A DNA stretch of 17,568 nt from Methanosarcinales archaeon (GTDB lineage: Archaea > Halobacteriota > Methanosarcinia > Methanotrichales > Methanotrichaceae), in the NCBI GenBank assembly GCA_013415595.1, contig JAAEEW010000042.1, positions 1-17,568 of the forward strand, read 5' to 3'. Shown piece by piece: positions 7,906 to 15,506 of this stretch; the stretch's first letter is position 1, and each line of letters begins with the position of its first letter. Position numbers and translations under genes: made by a program. Below the pieces are notes generated by a model that saw only the letters and a list, made by a program, of their open reading frames with translations, was not told where the DNA came from and did no database searches.

Positions 7906-9753
7906 TCAGGCCAGCCCCTCCATGAAGCCCTGCTCTCCGGCGGAGCTGACCAGCTCATCTATCACCTGGTTGTAGTACTGCCAGCTCTCCCAGTAGGGAT
8001 CTCCCAGCTCGTTGCAGACGATGGGCACCCGGTCCGACTGCTGGCCGGACGAATCGGCAAAGCTGTAGCTCAGAACCACCACTGAAAAGCCCAGGCCCTG
8101 CAGACCCAGGAGATCGATGACCTCCAGGGCGTCCTCTGAGCAGGAAGCGGGCAGGCCCTGACCGGCCATAAAGCTCTGGGCCTGTTCTCTGGTGCTGCAA
8201 AACCGGGTTTGCTCCACCTGATAGGTGAAGTCCCGGGGGACGTCTATCTGCTGGCCCATGAGGGAAGAGAGGAATCCGAGGAACTGGAAATAGTAGTCTA
8301 TGGACTCGATGAACAGCTCCATCTCCTTCTCCACCTTCCTCTGGGATATGTACTCCAGGGTCCGGGGGTCCAGGTTTATGGAGCCGGACTGCAGGGCCGC
8401 CCCTGCACCGCTGCCTGCCGATGCGCTGCCGCCGGAGCTGGAGCCGGAGTCTGAGCCGGAGCCCGCAGAGACCGAGCCGGCCTGGCCGGCCCCATCCTGG
8501 GCGGTCCCGGCGCCCTGGCAGTCGATGGTGAAGGCCCTCTCCAGGGAGAAGAGCCGCTCCTTGCCACCGAAGTTGCCGCTCAGGTAAATCGCCACCTTGT
8601 GGCTGCCCGGGCTCTCGAATTTGAAGGGGAAGTCCAGCTTCACCCTATTGGCGCTGTTGACGAAGGTCGAGAAGAAGTTGTAGGTCCAGCTGTAGGTCCA
8701 GCAATCGCAGTCGTTGATGTCGTAGAACATGTCGTCCTGGGGGAAGTTCCCGCAGATGAAGATCTTCTCCCGATCCTCATTCTTCAGGACCTCCGGCTTC
8801 CAGTCCAGGACGTCGTTGGCGGTGTTCAGGAAGCTTATGAAGTCGAAGAGGCTCAGCATCTGCAACTCCGTCTCCAGGACGATGCTCTGGAGCTGGTCCA
8901 CGTCAAACAGGTCGCCGTACTCTGAATAGTCGTTGTAAGGCTTCATCCATCCTTCGTCGGAGATCTTGACCGGATCGATCCACAGCCCGACGTCGCCTTC
9001 CTGCTTCAGGGACTCCACGCTGGCTATTTTTATCTCTCCTGGACCGATGTTGTTCTCCAGATCGGGGGTGGTGGCCACCCTGGCGTCGGAGGTTATGAGC
9101 TCCACAACCAGGGAGCCCTGCTCGTCGGCCTGCATCTGCAGGGGATGCTCGATCTTGACCTTCATTCCCAGCTCAGCGAAATACCTGGCTTCCTGGCCGT
9201 CCTTCGAGCCAAGCTTGGTCTGCTCCAGATACCGGTCGATCACTCCGTAGCCCCGCTCGTAGGCCAGAGGGGCGTAGGTCCTGAGGTCCCTGTTCCAGGC
9301 GGTCCGGCCGTCGCTTATCACCACCTCCTCCGGCAGATGGTCGACCTCGAACTCCGTCCAGGTGGGGACCAGGATGTCGCCGTTCTCCTGCAGCTTGACC
9401 GGGGCCATGATGCCTACCATTGTCCCGTCCAGAAAGACCGAAAGCTCGTCTGTAAGATGGTTGCAGAGGCTGACCCTGCAGGACTGGCCATCATAATTGA
9501 GCATGATGTCGTAGTCCTTGATCTCGCCTCCCGGGGCAGTGGTGGGGGGCATTTTTCCGCCAGAGCTGGTGGCGGTGGTGGTCGATCCTCCTTCCTGGCC
9601 GGAAGCGGTCGTGGAAGTGGTGGTAGCGGTACCTGGCAAGGTTGTACCGGGGACGGTGGTTCCGGGATTGGCCATCTCCGAATCGTCGGCCTGTCCCCAG
9701 GCTGCCTGAGCGAGCAGCATTATCAAGACCAAACATAGCAGATGCATTCTCAT
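7906..9753 (-). CDS. Large secreted protein with Thr- and Ser/Gly-rich linkers
   Basis: The open frame reaches 9813, but ATG 9753 is chosen because it begins a standard signal peptide (MRMHLLCLVLIMLLAQAAWG); the extra upstream residues are translated repeat DNA. The product is 615 residues. After the signal comes a Thr/Pro/Gly tract of about 55 residues, likely O-glycosylated. A folded region of about 320 residues follows, with sparse Cys, including a CDCW cluster near the middle. Next is a Ser/Gly/Ala linker of about 40 residues, then a C-terminal domain of about 165 residues with four Cys. No transmembrane anchor is seen after the signal, so it is released or held non-covalently. I do not recognise the family. 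The gene converges with the nuclease-like gene, and its start is abutted by an 11-bp repeat array that may control it. Confidence 0.7.
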   Translation of the reverse strand: MRMHLLCLVLIMLLAQAAWGQADDSEMANPGTTVPGTTLPGTATTTSTTASGQEGGSTTTATSSGGKMPPTTAPGGEIKDYDIMLNYDGQSCRVSLCNHLTDELSVFLDGTMVGIMAPVKLQENGDILVPTWTEFEVDHLPEEVVISDGRTAWNRDLRTYAPLAYERGYGVIDRYLEQTKLGSKDGQEARYFAELGMKVKIEHPLQMQADEQGSLVVELITSDARVATTPDLENNIGPGEIKIASVESLKQEGDVGLWIDPVKISDEGWMKPYNDYSEYGDLFDVDQLQSIVLETELQMLSLFDFISFLNTANDVLDWKPEVLKNEDREKIFICGNFPQDDMFYDINDCDCWTYSWTYNFFSTFVNSANRVKLDFPFKFESPGSHKVAIYLSGNFGGKERLFSLERAFTIDCQGAGTAQDGAGQAGSVSAGSGSDSGSSSGGSASAGSGAGAALQSGSINLDPRTLEYISQRKVEKEMELFIESIDYYFQFLGFLSSLMGQQIDVPRDFTYQVEQTRFCSTREQAQSFMAGQGLPASCSEDALEVIDLLGLQGLGFSVVVLSYSFADSSGQQSDRVPIVCNELGDPYWESWQYYNQVIDELVSSAGEQGFMEGLA

Positions 9754-9767
9754 GGTGATTCCTGTCG

Positions 9768-9876
9768 GACTGTTGAATGATTGTTGAGCGATTGTTGAAC
9801 GATTGTCGAGCAACTGTGGATCGACTGTTTATCGACTGTGGAGCGTTGCTATAGAACGTTGCTGTGGAGCGTTGCT
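9768..9876. repeat. Degenerate 11-bp tandem repeat array upstream of a secreted-protein gene
   Basis: Seven 11-base units with consensus GAYTGTTGAGC run without gaps from 9768 to 9844: GACTGTTGAAT, GATTGTTGAGC, GATTGTTGAAC, GATTGTCGAGC, AACTGTGGATC, GACTGTTTATC, GACTGTGGAGC. Two 13-base variants (GTTGCTATAGAAC, GTTGCTGTGGAGC) and a partial GTTGCT follow to 9876. The array lies 15-123 bases before the ATG at 9753, within the promoter or 5' leader of that minus-strand gene. The period is close to one helical turn, so repeated protein binding on one DNA face is a fair hypothesis. Confidence 0.85.
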
Positions 9877-10085
9877 TAAAGCCTGTCAGGGCCAGCGCTC
9901 TGTGCATACTATGGTTCGATTGCCTGCGCCTCCAAAATTATGTGGCCAGTTATCCTTCCAGCGTAAATACTTTTTACCACCGACCTGACCGATCCAGTCC
10001 AGCCCCAGCCTGGCCCCAGCAGCGGAGCGCCAGAGCTATCTTCCCCTGATCCATACCACCTTCATCTGAACGAGTGATCCCCCTC

Positions 10086-10925
10086 ATGAGCCCACCGAGA
10101 GATGAGATTTCCCGCAGGCTGGCCACTCTGGACGCCCTGAACCGTCTGCTGCCTCCCGGCGGGCTGTGCCAGGTGGACCGGGTGGAGGAGGAGATGGAGG
10201 TGATGATCTCCCGGGATTACGAGCCCTACTTTTGCGGAAATGCCGCCCTGCACCTCTGCTTTTCCTGCCGGCGGTGCGGCCGCTGCTGCAAAGACTCCGA
10301 AGATGTCGCCGTGTCCATGGAGGACTGCAGGAAGCTGGCCAGACACCTATCCCTGAGCGCGAAGAAATTCATCCTGCTGTACACCAGGCCCCACACCCTG
10401 AAGGGGCGGGACGTGGGGACGGCCAGGCTGATCAAGAAGTCTCCGGACGGGAGCTGTCCCTTTCACGACCCTGCCATCCCCGGATGCGCCGTCCACCAGG
10501 TCAAACCCCAGGTGTGCACCGCCGCCTTTTATCTCTCCAAGATGAACCTGCTCATGTGCAGGGAGAACGGCTCCTTCAGCGCCTTTCCCCACTGCCCCGG
10601 GGACATAGAGCTTCGAGCCGGGATGGAGGAGTTTTGGACCGGGATAGACGACCATCCGCCCTCCAGAGAGCTCCTGCACCAGGCTTTCAGATCTCCATCA
10701 CCCCAGGTCCGGCTATTCCTGCTGCTCCTCCGCCTGAAGGGCATGGAGATCTACTTCGGCAGGGAGAAGGCCCTCCCCCTGGCCCGCCGTCTGGGGCTGA
10801 AGAGAATGCCCGAGGACCATGAGCTGAGGCCGGCGGCCTTTCTATACGCAGCGAGCCTCCTGGAAGTGAACCGCGAAAAAGAGGCCAGTCGGCGGCAAAA
10901 TTCTTTTGAAAATACTGCAATCTAG
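10086..10925 (+). CDS. YkgJ-type cysteine-cluster protein
   Basis: 279 residues from ATG 10086. A GTG at 10074 is in frame, but GAGTGATC at 10072-10079 overlaps it and makes a good Shine-Dalgarno for 10086. The signature is CFSCRRCGRCCKD with Cys61, Cys64, Cys67 and Cys68 (CxxCxxCC), followed by Cys124 (CPFHD), Cys134 and Cys144 (VKPQVCTAAFYLSK). This is the zinc- or iron-sulfur-binding core of the YkgJ/UPF0153 family, whose function is not settled. About 130 further residues extend past the core, including a hydrophobic VRLFLLLLRLKGMEIYFG stretch, so the protein is longer than the minimal family. It stands alone, divergent from the repeat-flanked gene, and is probably cytosolic. An AT-rich T-tract (10933-10944) just after the stop may end transcription. 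Confidence 0.8.
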   Translation: MSPPRDEISRRLATLDALNRLLPPGGLCQVDRVEEEMEVMISRDYEPYFCGNAALHLCFSCRRCGRCCKDSEDVAVSMEDCRKLARHLSLSAKKFILLYTRPHTLKGRDVGTARLIKKSPDGSCPFHDPAIPGCAVHQVKPQVCTAAFYLSKMNLLMCRENGSFSAFPHCPGDIELRAGMEEFWTGIDDHPPSRELLHQAFRSPSPQVRLFLLLLRLKGMEIYFGREKALPLARRLGLKRMPEDHELRPAAFLYAASLLEVNREKEASRRQNSFENTAI

Positions 10926-11473
10926 CGATTTGGCAATTTTATAATTTACAAATCTCCAATTTTGACCTTCCGGGATTCGGGGCTTAAAGCTCTGAAGGCA
11001 GAGCGCTGATAATAGAGCGCTTGATTGAAGAGCCGTTGCAGAGCTGATCGCAAATCTATCGATCTATGTCGGGGCTATGGGGCACATTTTTGGCAGCAGA
11101 CTCCGGGATTTTCCGCCATGGTCGGTTCATATTAATGGTCGCCACGAAAAATTGCAGCGCAGATTCTTGTTTACTTTAGTGCTTACTTTTTTGTTTTAAT
11201 GTTAGCTATTATGCAAAACCTTCTTAACCCTGGCGAGGACATATTCCCGTTTCGAGAGGACCTGATGTGGAGGAGATCCTGGGGATGACCGCGTCGAAGT
11301 TCCTGATGGGGCAATCGGGAATTTCGGGCTCCTTGAGAGCCGCAAGCATTGGCTGCAATGAGTGGCTGCAAGGACTGCTTCATACAGGAGCATGGCAACT
11401 GCCTCCCTTTGCCCGTCCATTTGGATTCTGTCATCAGTCAACTCCGGAAAATTTTCACTATCGGTGATCGATC
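10926..11473. other. Gene-free 548-bp region before the formate dehydrogenase gene
   Basis: I see no convincing gene. It holds a T-rich tract at 10931-10945, a short run of imperfect AGAGC repeats at 11000-11051, and an AT-rich patch at 11163-11218 that may contain the promoter of the gene at 11474. About 255 bases then follow that could be a long leader. GGTGATC at 11463-11469 is the ribosome-binding site. Small open frames on both strands at 11200-11470 look like chance or a decayed gene. Confidence 0.4.
11000..11051. repeat. Four imperfect AGAGC-led repeats
   Basis: AGAGCGCTGATAAT (11000), AGAGCGCTTGATTGA (11014), AGAGCCGTTGC (11029) and AGAGCTGATCGC (11040) follow one another with 11-15 base spacing. 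They are weak and could be chance. Confidence 0.35.
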
Positions 11474-13513
11474 ATGACTAAAAAGCTGTGTCCGTCAGTC
11501 TGTCCATATTGTGCTGTAGGTTGCGGTTTATATCTGGAAGTTCAAAAGGATAAAGCAATTGGGATAGAGTATATGCCGGATCATCCGGCCAGCGAAGGAT
11601 CCCTCTGCCCCAAAGGAAATGCCGTTTTGGAGTTCCTCAATCACCAGGAGAGGCTGCGCTATCCGCAAAAGAGGGTGGGGGACGAATGGCATCGGATATC
11701 CTGGGAGGAGGCCACAGAACTGGTGGCGCACGGACTTGGCCTGGCCGTCAAGAATCACGGACCTCGAAGCGTCGGCTTCCTGGCATCGTCTCGCTGCAAT
11801 AACGAGGAGAACGACATCTTCCAGAAGATGGCCCGCCAGCTTGGCTCTCCCAACATCGATAATTGCGCCCGCCTGTGCCATTCGCCAACCGTCGTCGGCC
11901 TGGGGGCGGTGCTGGGAACGGGAGCAATGACCAACAACCTGCTGGATCTCGAGAATTCCCGGTGCATATTTGCCATCGGCACCAACTTTACCGAGGCCCA
12001 CCCGGTGGTCTCCCGATGGGTCCAGAAGGCCCAGAAAAATGGGGCTACGATTATAGTGGCCGATCCCCGCATCACCTCTACGTCCTGGATGTCGGACATT
12101 CACCTCCGGATCAGGCCTGGAAGCGACATCGACCTGTTGCGGGGAATGATGAAGGGGATCATCGACGAAGGCCTGGCTGATAGAGACTTCATCGCCGCCA
12201 GGACGAAGGGCTTTGAAGAGCTCGAAGAAAACCTGAAGCACTTCTCTGTGGAGGAGGCAGCAAGGCTTACAGGCATTCCGACGGATCAGATCGTCAGTGC
12301 GGCCAGAGCCTACGCCACGTCCCCTGCCTCCGCCCTCCTCTATTCCATGGGCATCACCCAGCATGTTTGCGGCACGGATAACGTGAAAGCTTGTGCCACT
12401 CTGGCCCTGGTCTGCGGCCAGATCGGCAGGCCAGGTGCCGGGGTCTGGCCCATGCGCGGCCAGAACAACGTGCAGGGAACGTGCGACATGGGGGCCATGG
12501 TCGAGTTTTATCCGGGATACAAGAGAGCCTCCGATCCCCAGTCTGTGCAGTTCTTCGAAAAATCCTGGAATGCGCCCCACCTGCCGACCGGGCCGGGGCT
12601 GACCTCCACGGAGATGATGGATGCCGCTCTGGAAGGCACTCTGAGGGCCATGTACATAATCGGAGAAGATCCGGTCATCTGCGACGCCAACGTGAAGAAG
12701 ACCAGACAGGCCCTGGAGAACCTGGACTTTCTGGTGGTGCAGGAGATTTTCATGACCCCCACCGCCCAGATGGCAGACGTGGTTCTGCCTGCAGCAGCCT
12801 GGGCGGAGAAGGACGGAAGCTATACCTCCATGGAGCGCCGGGTGCAGTGGATTGACCAGGCCGTCTCCCCGGTGGGTGAGGCAAAAGAGGGCCTGTGGAT
12901 AATCAATCAGATCGCCAGGAAAATGGGGCTGGATTTCAGCTACAAAGAGGCTGCCGAAGTGTTGGAGGAGATCAATCGCCTGATTCCGGCTTACGGTGGC
13001 ATGACCAGAGAGAGAATTTCCAGAATCGGCGGGCTGAGATGGCCCTGTCCCGAGCAGACGCACCCGGGAACGGATATCCTTCATCAGGAGAGGTTCTCGA
13101 CCATGGATGGCAAGGCAGCCATTGCCACCGTGGAGAACAAACCTCCAGCGGACCAGACGAATGCCGATTATCCCATCCTGCTCAGCACCGGCAGAATTGT
13201 CACCCACTATAACGGCGGCTCCATGACCCGGCGCAGCCCATCGCTGCTGGAGAGAGATTTTGAGCTTTACATCGAGATCAACCCGGAGGATGCGGAGGGG
13301 ATGAACGTTCGACACGGAGACCTGGTTAAGGTAAAAACAGTGCGAGGAGAGGCTAAAGCCAGGGCAAGAGTAACGGATAAGGTAAAGTCGGGAATGGCCT
13401 TCATGCCGTTTCACTGGCACGGGACCAACTTCATCACCTCTGACGCTCTGGACCCCGTTTCCAAGATTCCTGAGTACAAGATGGCGGCCTGCAAAATAGA
13501 GGCGATACCCTGA
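11474..13513 (+). CDS. fdhA: Formate dehydrogenase alpha subunit (molybdopterin oxidoreductase, Cys type)
   Basis: 679 residues, the usual length for archaeal FdhA. The N-terminal iron-sulfur site is CPYCAVGC with Cys10, Cys13, Cys17 and distal Cys45 (GSLCPKGNA). The catalytic position lies in DNCARLCHSPTV: Cys135 followed by His136, matching the Sec-His pair of E. coli FdhF, so this is a Cys rather than Sec enzyme. Molybdopterin-domain landmarks follow, including MGITQHVCGTDNVKACATLA, GRPGAGVWPMRGQNNVQG and MADVVLPAAAWAEKDGSYTS. The C-terminal cap has LLSTGRIVTHYNGGSMTRRS and FHWHGTNFITSDALDP. GGTGATC at 11463-11469 is four bases from the ATG. It oxidises formate or reduces CO2 in the cytosol and normally needs an FdhB-type partner. 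None is adjacent: the next gene converges on it. A related molybdopterin enzyme with another substrate is possible. Confidence 0.85.
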   Translation: MTKKLCPSVCPYCAVGCGLYLEVQKDKAIGIEYMPDHPASEGSLCPKGNAVLEFLNHQERLRYPQKRVGDEWHRISWEEATELVAHGLGLAVKNHGPRSVGFLASSRCNNEENDIFQKMARQLGSPNIDNCARLCHSPTVVGLGAVLGTGAMTNNLLDLENSRCIFAIGTNFTEAHPVVSRWVQKAQKNGATIIVADPRITSTSWMSDIHLRIRPGSDIDLLRGMMKGIIDEGLADRDFIAARTKGFEELEENLKHFSVEEAARLTGIPTDQIVSAARAYATSPASALLYSMGITQHVCGTDNVKACATLALVCGQIGRPGAGVWPMRGQNNVQGTCDMGAMVEFYPGYKRASDPQSVQFFEKSWNAPHLPTGPGLTSTEMMDAALEGTLRAMYIIGEDPVICDANVKKTRQALENLDFLVVQEIFMTPTAQMADVVLPAAAWAEKDGSYTSMERRVQWIDQAVSPVGEAKEGLWIINQIARKMGLDFSYKEAAEVLEEINRLIPAYGGMTRERISRIGGLRWPCPEQTHPGTDILHQERFSTMDGKAAIATVENKPPADQTNADYPILLSTGRIVTHYNGGSMTRRSPSLLERDFELYIEINPEDAEGMNVRHGDLVKVKTVRGEAKARARVTDKVKSGMAFMPFHWHGTNFITSDALDPVSKIPEYKMAACKIEAIP

Positions 13514-13642
13514 CATCATCGCCTGGATGGGAGACCCTGGCGTCCTGTGAGGTCGCTGGCAGGGGAGGCTACATCGGCGATGCACCATCAGGGATGCTCC
13601 CTCGGCACTGATCTGCACGCTTCGCCTCCCCCTTCCCGTCTC

Positions 13643-13679
13643 CTCCAGCACTCCCTGCAAAAAAAAACCTTTGCTGGAG
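13643..13679. terminator. Hairpin with A9/T9 tract between convergent genes
   Basis: CTCCAGCA (13643-13650) and TGCTGGAG (13672-13679) form a perfect 8-bp inverted repeat around a 21-base loop containing A9 at 13659-13667. On the minus strand the tract reads T9 and lies about 115 bases after the stop of the gene ending at 13781, a good archaeal termination signal for it. Confidence 0.55.
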
Positions 13680-13780
13680 TTCATCTGCCCTCCTGAGCAC
13701 TCATCGACAATGGCTGAGACCGGCAAACCGAGACTGGGCTGCCGGCCTGCCAGAGGGCGATCGGAGGCGAATCCCTGGAC

Positions 13781-15145
13781 TCAGGCCACCTGGGGGAAGT
13801 CCTCCTTGTTCACCGAGAGTCGCTCCATGTTTCCGTCCTCCACCTGGTGAAGGGTGATCTCGTGGATGGTGTAGCTGGTCCCCTCCCAGTTGGTAGTGGT
13901 GGAGAAGGACATGGTCCCTTCCATGCTGAAGTAGTCCTGGGCCCGGGTGAACTCCTTCTTCACGTAGTCCCAGTCGGCTCCGCTGGTGAAGAACATGGTG
14001 TAAGACCCGTCGGGGATGCCCTGAACCCTGAACTGATCACCGCTTCGCACGTAGACGGAGAACAGAGCGGCTCCGCTTGGCCTGGTCAGGACCACCACGG
14101 CGTCGTCAGCCAGGCCGTTCTTGATCAGCATCTCCCCGTTGCCGTCCTCGTTCAGGGACTTGATGAAGGTTCCCGTGCCCGGCCGGGAGATGGTGGCCGG
14201 GGCAGAGGTGGAGACGGCGGGGGAGGGAACGGTGGCCGAGGGCTGGACCGGATTTGTGGTCGCCCCGGTGCCGGTGCCTGCAGCAGGAGACGCTGATCCG
14301 GCGCCTGCTGCCGGGATCTCCTGTCCGGCCAGCCACCTGAAGGCGTTCAGGGAAAAGACGGCGTTGTCCCCCAGGACCAGCTGGTCGTTGTCCAGGACGA
14401 ACCCGGTGAAGTAGACCACTCTGCCCTGGCCAGACTCCTGCACGGCCAGGACCGGGAAGCTCTCCGAAGGCTCTGAGGCATCCTTCTGCTGGTTGAGCTC
14501 CCCCTCGCTATTCAAGAGGTATATATCGAACCAGGCGTTGCTGCTGGTCCTGGCCAGCACCTGGGAGCCGTCGATCTCCTCCAGGTAGGTGCTATACCCG
14601 GACATAAGGGAATGAACGCCGGTGGTGATGGGGTGAGCGGTGATATCTTCGACCTTGATGATCAATGGAATTTCACGGTAGTTGCTGGTCAAATCCATCA
14701 GCGCGCCGTCTTTGGCGTAGCTCACTCCAAACCGTTGGGCGATGCCGTTGATGGAGTAGCTCTCTCTTCCAAACCAGGCGTTGGGGACCAGAAATAGGCC
14801 GCCGCCCTCCTGCACGAAGTTGTAGATGGCCTCTATCTCCGAGGATGTGTAATCGTCGTTGGACAGGATGGCCACCAGGACGTCGAAGCCCCTCAACTTT
14901 TCCGCGGTAAGGGGCCTCTCCGATATGCTGGAGACCTCAAAGCCGTCGTCTCTCAGCAGGGAGGCCAGATCCGACCCGCCCCACCAGGCCTCTTCGGCGA
15001 TGAGGTTGTAAGCGGTATCGGGCACTACCACTCCGTTGCTCTGATAAGGCTGCGGCCGGGTCTCGTCGAAGAGGACCCGGCCCGTCGAAGCTGACGCCAC
15101 TGTGGATGCCAGCAGCAAAGCTATCAGTAGAAGCTTTATTCTCAA
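13781..15145 (-). CDS. Secreted protein with amidotransferase-like (DUF4350-type) and C-terminal beta domain
   Basis: 454 residues starting at TTG 15145. The start is supported by GGGGTGGTC just upstream and a signal peptide (KLLLIALLLASTVASAS). Residues 22-275 resemble the class I glutamine-amidotransferase-like fold of DUF4350 and ThuA-type proteins: VLFDETRPQPY at 24-34, SDLASLLRDDGFEV at 58-71, PLTAEKLRGFDVLVAIL at 78-94, and FVQEGGGLFLV at 110-120. A final helix FSLNAFRWLAGQE completes it. No catalytic Cys is visible, so a binding or structural role is likely. Residues 278-325 form a Pro/Thr/Ser/Ala linker. Residues 330-454 form a beta-rich domain (MLIKNGLADDAVVVL, YVRSGDQFRVQGIPDGSY, SGADWDY) of a kind seen in other exported proteins. 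Architecture resembles the other secreted proteins here. Function unknown. Confidence 0.7.
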   Translation of the reverse strand: MRIKLLLIALLLASTVASASTGRVLFDETRPQPYQSNGVVVPDTAYNLIAEEAWWGGSDLASLLRDDGFEVSSISERPLTAEKLRGFDVLVAILSNDDYTSSEIEAIYNFVQEGGGLFLVPNAWFGRESYSINGIAQRFGVSYAKDGALMDLTSNYREIPLIIKVEDITAHPITTGVHSLMSGYSTYLEEIDGSQVLARTSSNAWFDIYLLNSEGELNQQKDASEPSESFPVLAVQESGQGRVVYFTGFVLDNDQLVLGDNAVFSLNAFRWLAGQEIPAAGAGSASPAAGTGTGATTNPVQPSATVPSPAVSTSAPATISRPGTGTFIKSLNEDGNGEMLIKNGLADDAVVVLTRPSGAALFSVYVRSGDQFRVQGIPDGSYTMFFTSGADWDYVKKEFTRAQDYFSMEGTMSFSTTTNWEGTSYTIHEITLHQVEDGNMERLSVNKEDFPQVA

Positions 15146-15506
15146 AGAAGACCACCCCTAAAGCATATTGGCATGGCTGACCTGCACTCTGGCAGCTATT
15201 ATGCAAAATCTAGCCCACGGCTTCAATAAATAATTTTCTATAGAGTGCTGAACTCCCACAAATAAATAAAATTTATACCGTAATAGTAATAATATTAATA
15301 GTAATTTAATTTAAACAAAGTTTATGAAATAGATCCGGATATGCCGGGCTAAAGCCATCCGGTGCCGCCGCCAGGCGAGGCCGCGGAACTGGACGGGGGA
15401 ATAAGGCGAATCCACAAATCTCAGCCGGCCACACTTCCCGCCTGCGTTGCCTGATTGCTGCGCCACCATGTGAAATGTGAAATTGCACCGAGATCCAGAT
15501 CTACAG
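15146..15506. other. AT-rich upstream region of the TTG-start secreted gene
   Basis: No gene is supported. The part nearest the TTG start (15194-15208) holds a TATA-like stretch read on the minus strand as TTTTGCATAATAGCT, placed about 50-60 bases upstream. Bases 15221-15310 are very AT-rich and contain the direct repeat TAATAGTAAT at 15281-15290 and 15296-15305. Bases 15330-15506 are GC-rich trailer of panE without obvious signals. Confidence 0.4.

Noticed and set aside
9754..9813. N-terminal extension of the large secreted protein
   Set aside because: These residues are encoded by part of the 11-bp repeat array and would bury the signal peptide; ATG 9753 is the better start.
9768..9876. 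CRISPR array
   Set aside because: Units are 11-13 bases with no spacers between them, which does not fit the repeat-spacer pattern; no cas genes are nearby.
11202..11441. Possible decayed gene on the minus strand, with protein-like pieces such as EPEIPDCPIRNFDAVIPR and REYVLARVKKVL in different frames
   Set aside because: The pieces do not join into a family I recognise and the opposite strand gives equally plausible peptides; chance cannot be excluded.
11528..13726. A 732-codon open frame on the minus strand opposite the formate dehydrogenase gene
   Set aside because: It is the shadow of a GC-rich gene with clear motifs on the plus strand; its translation shows no family features and low-complexity composition.
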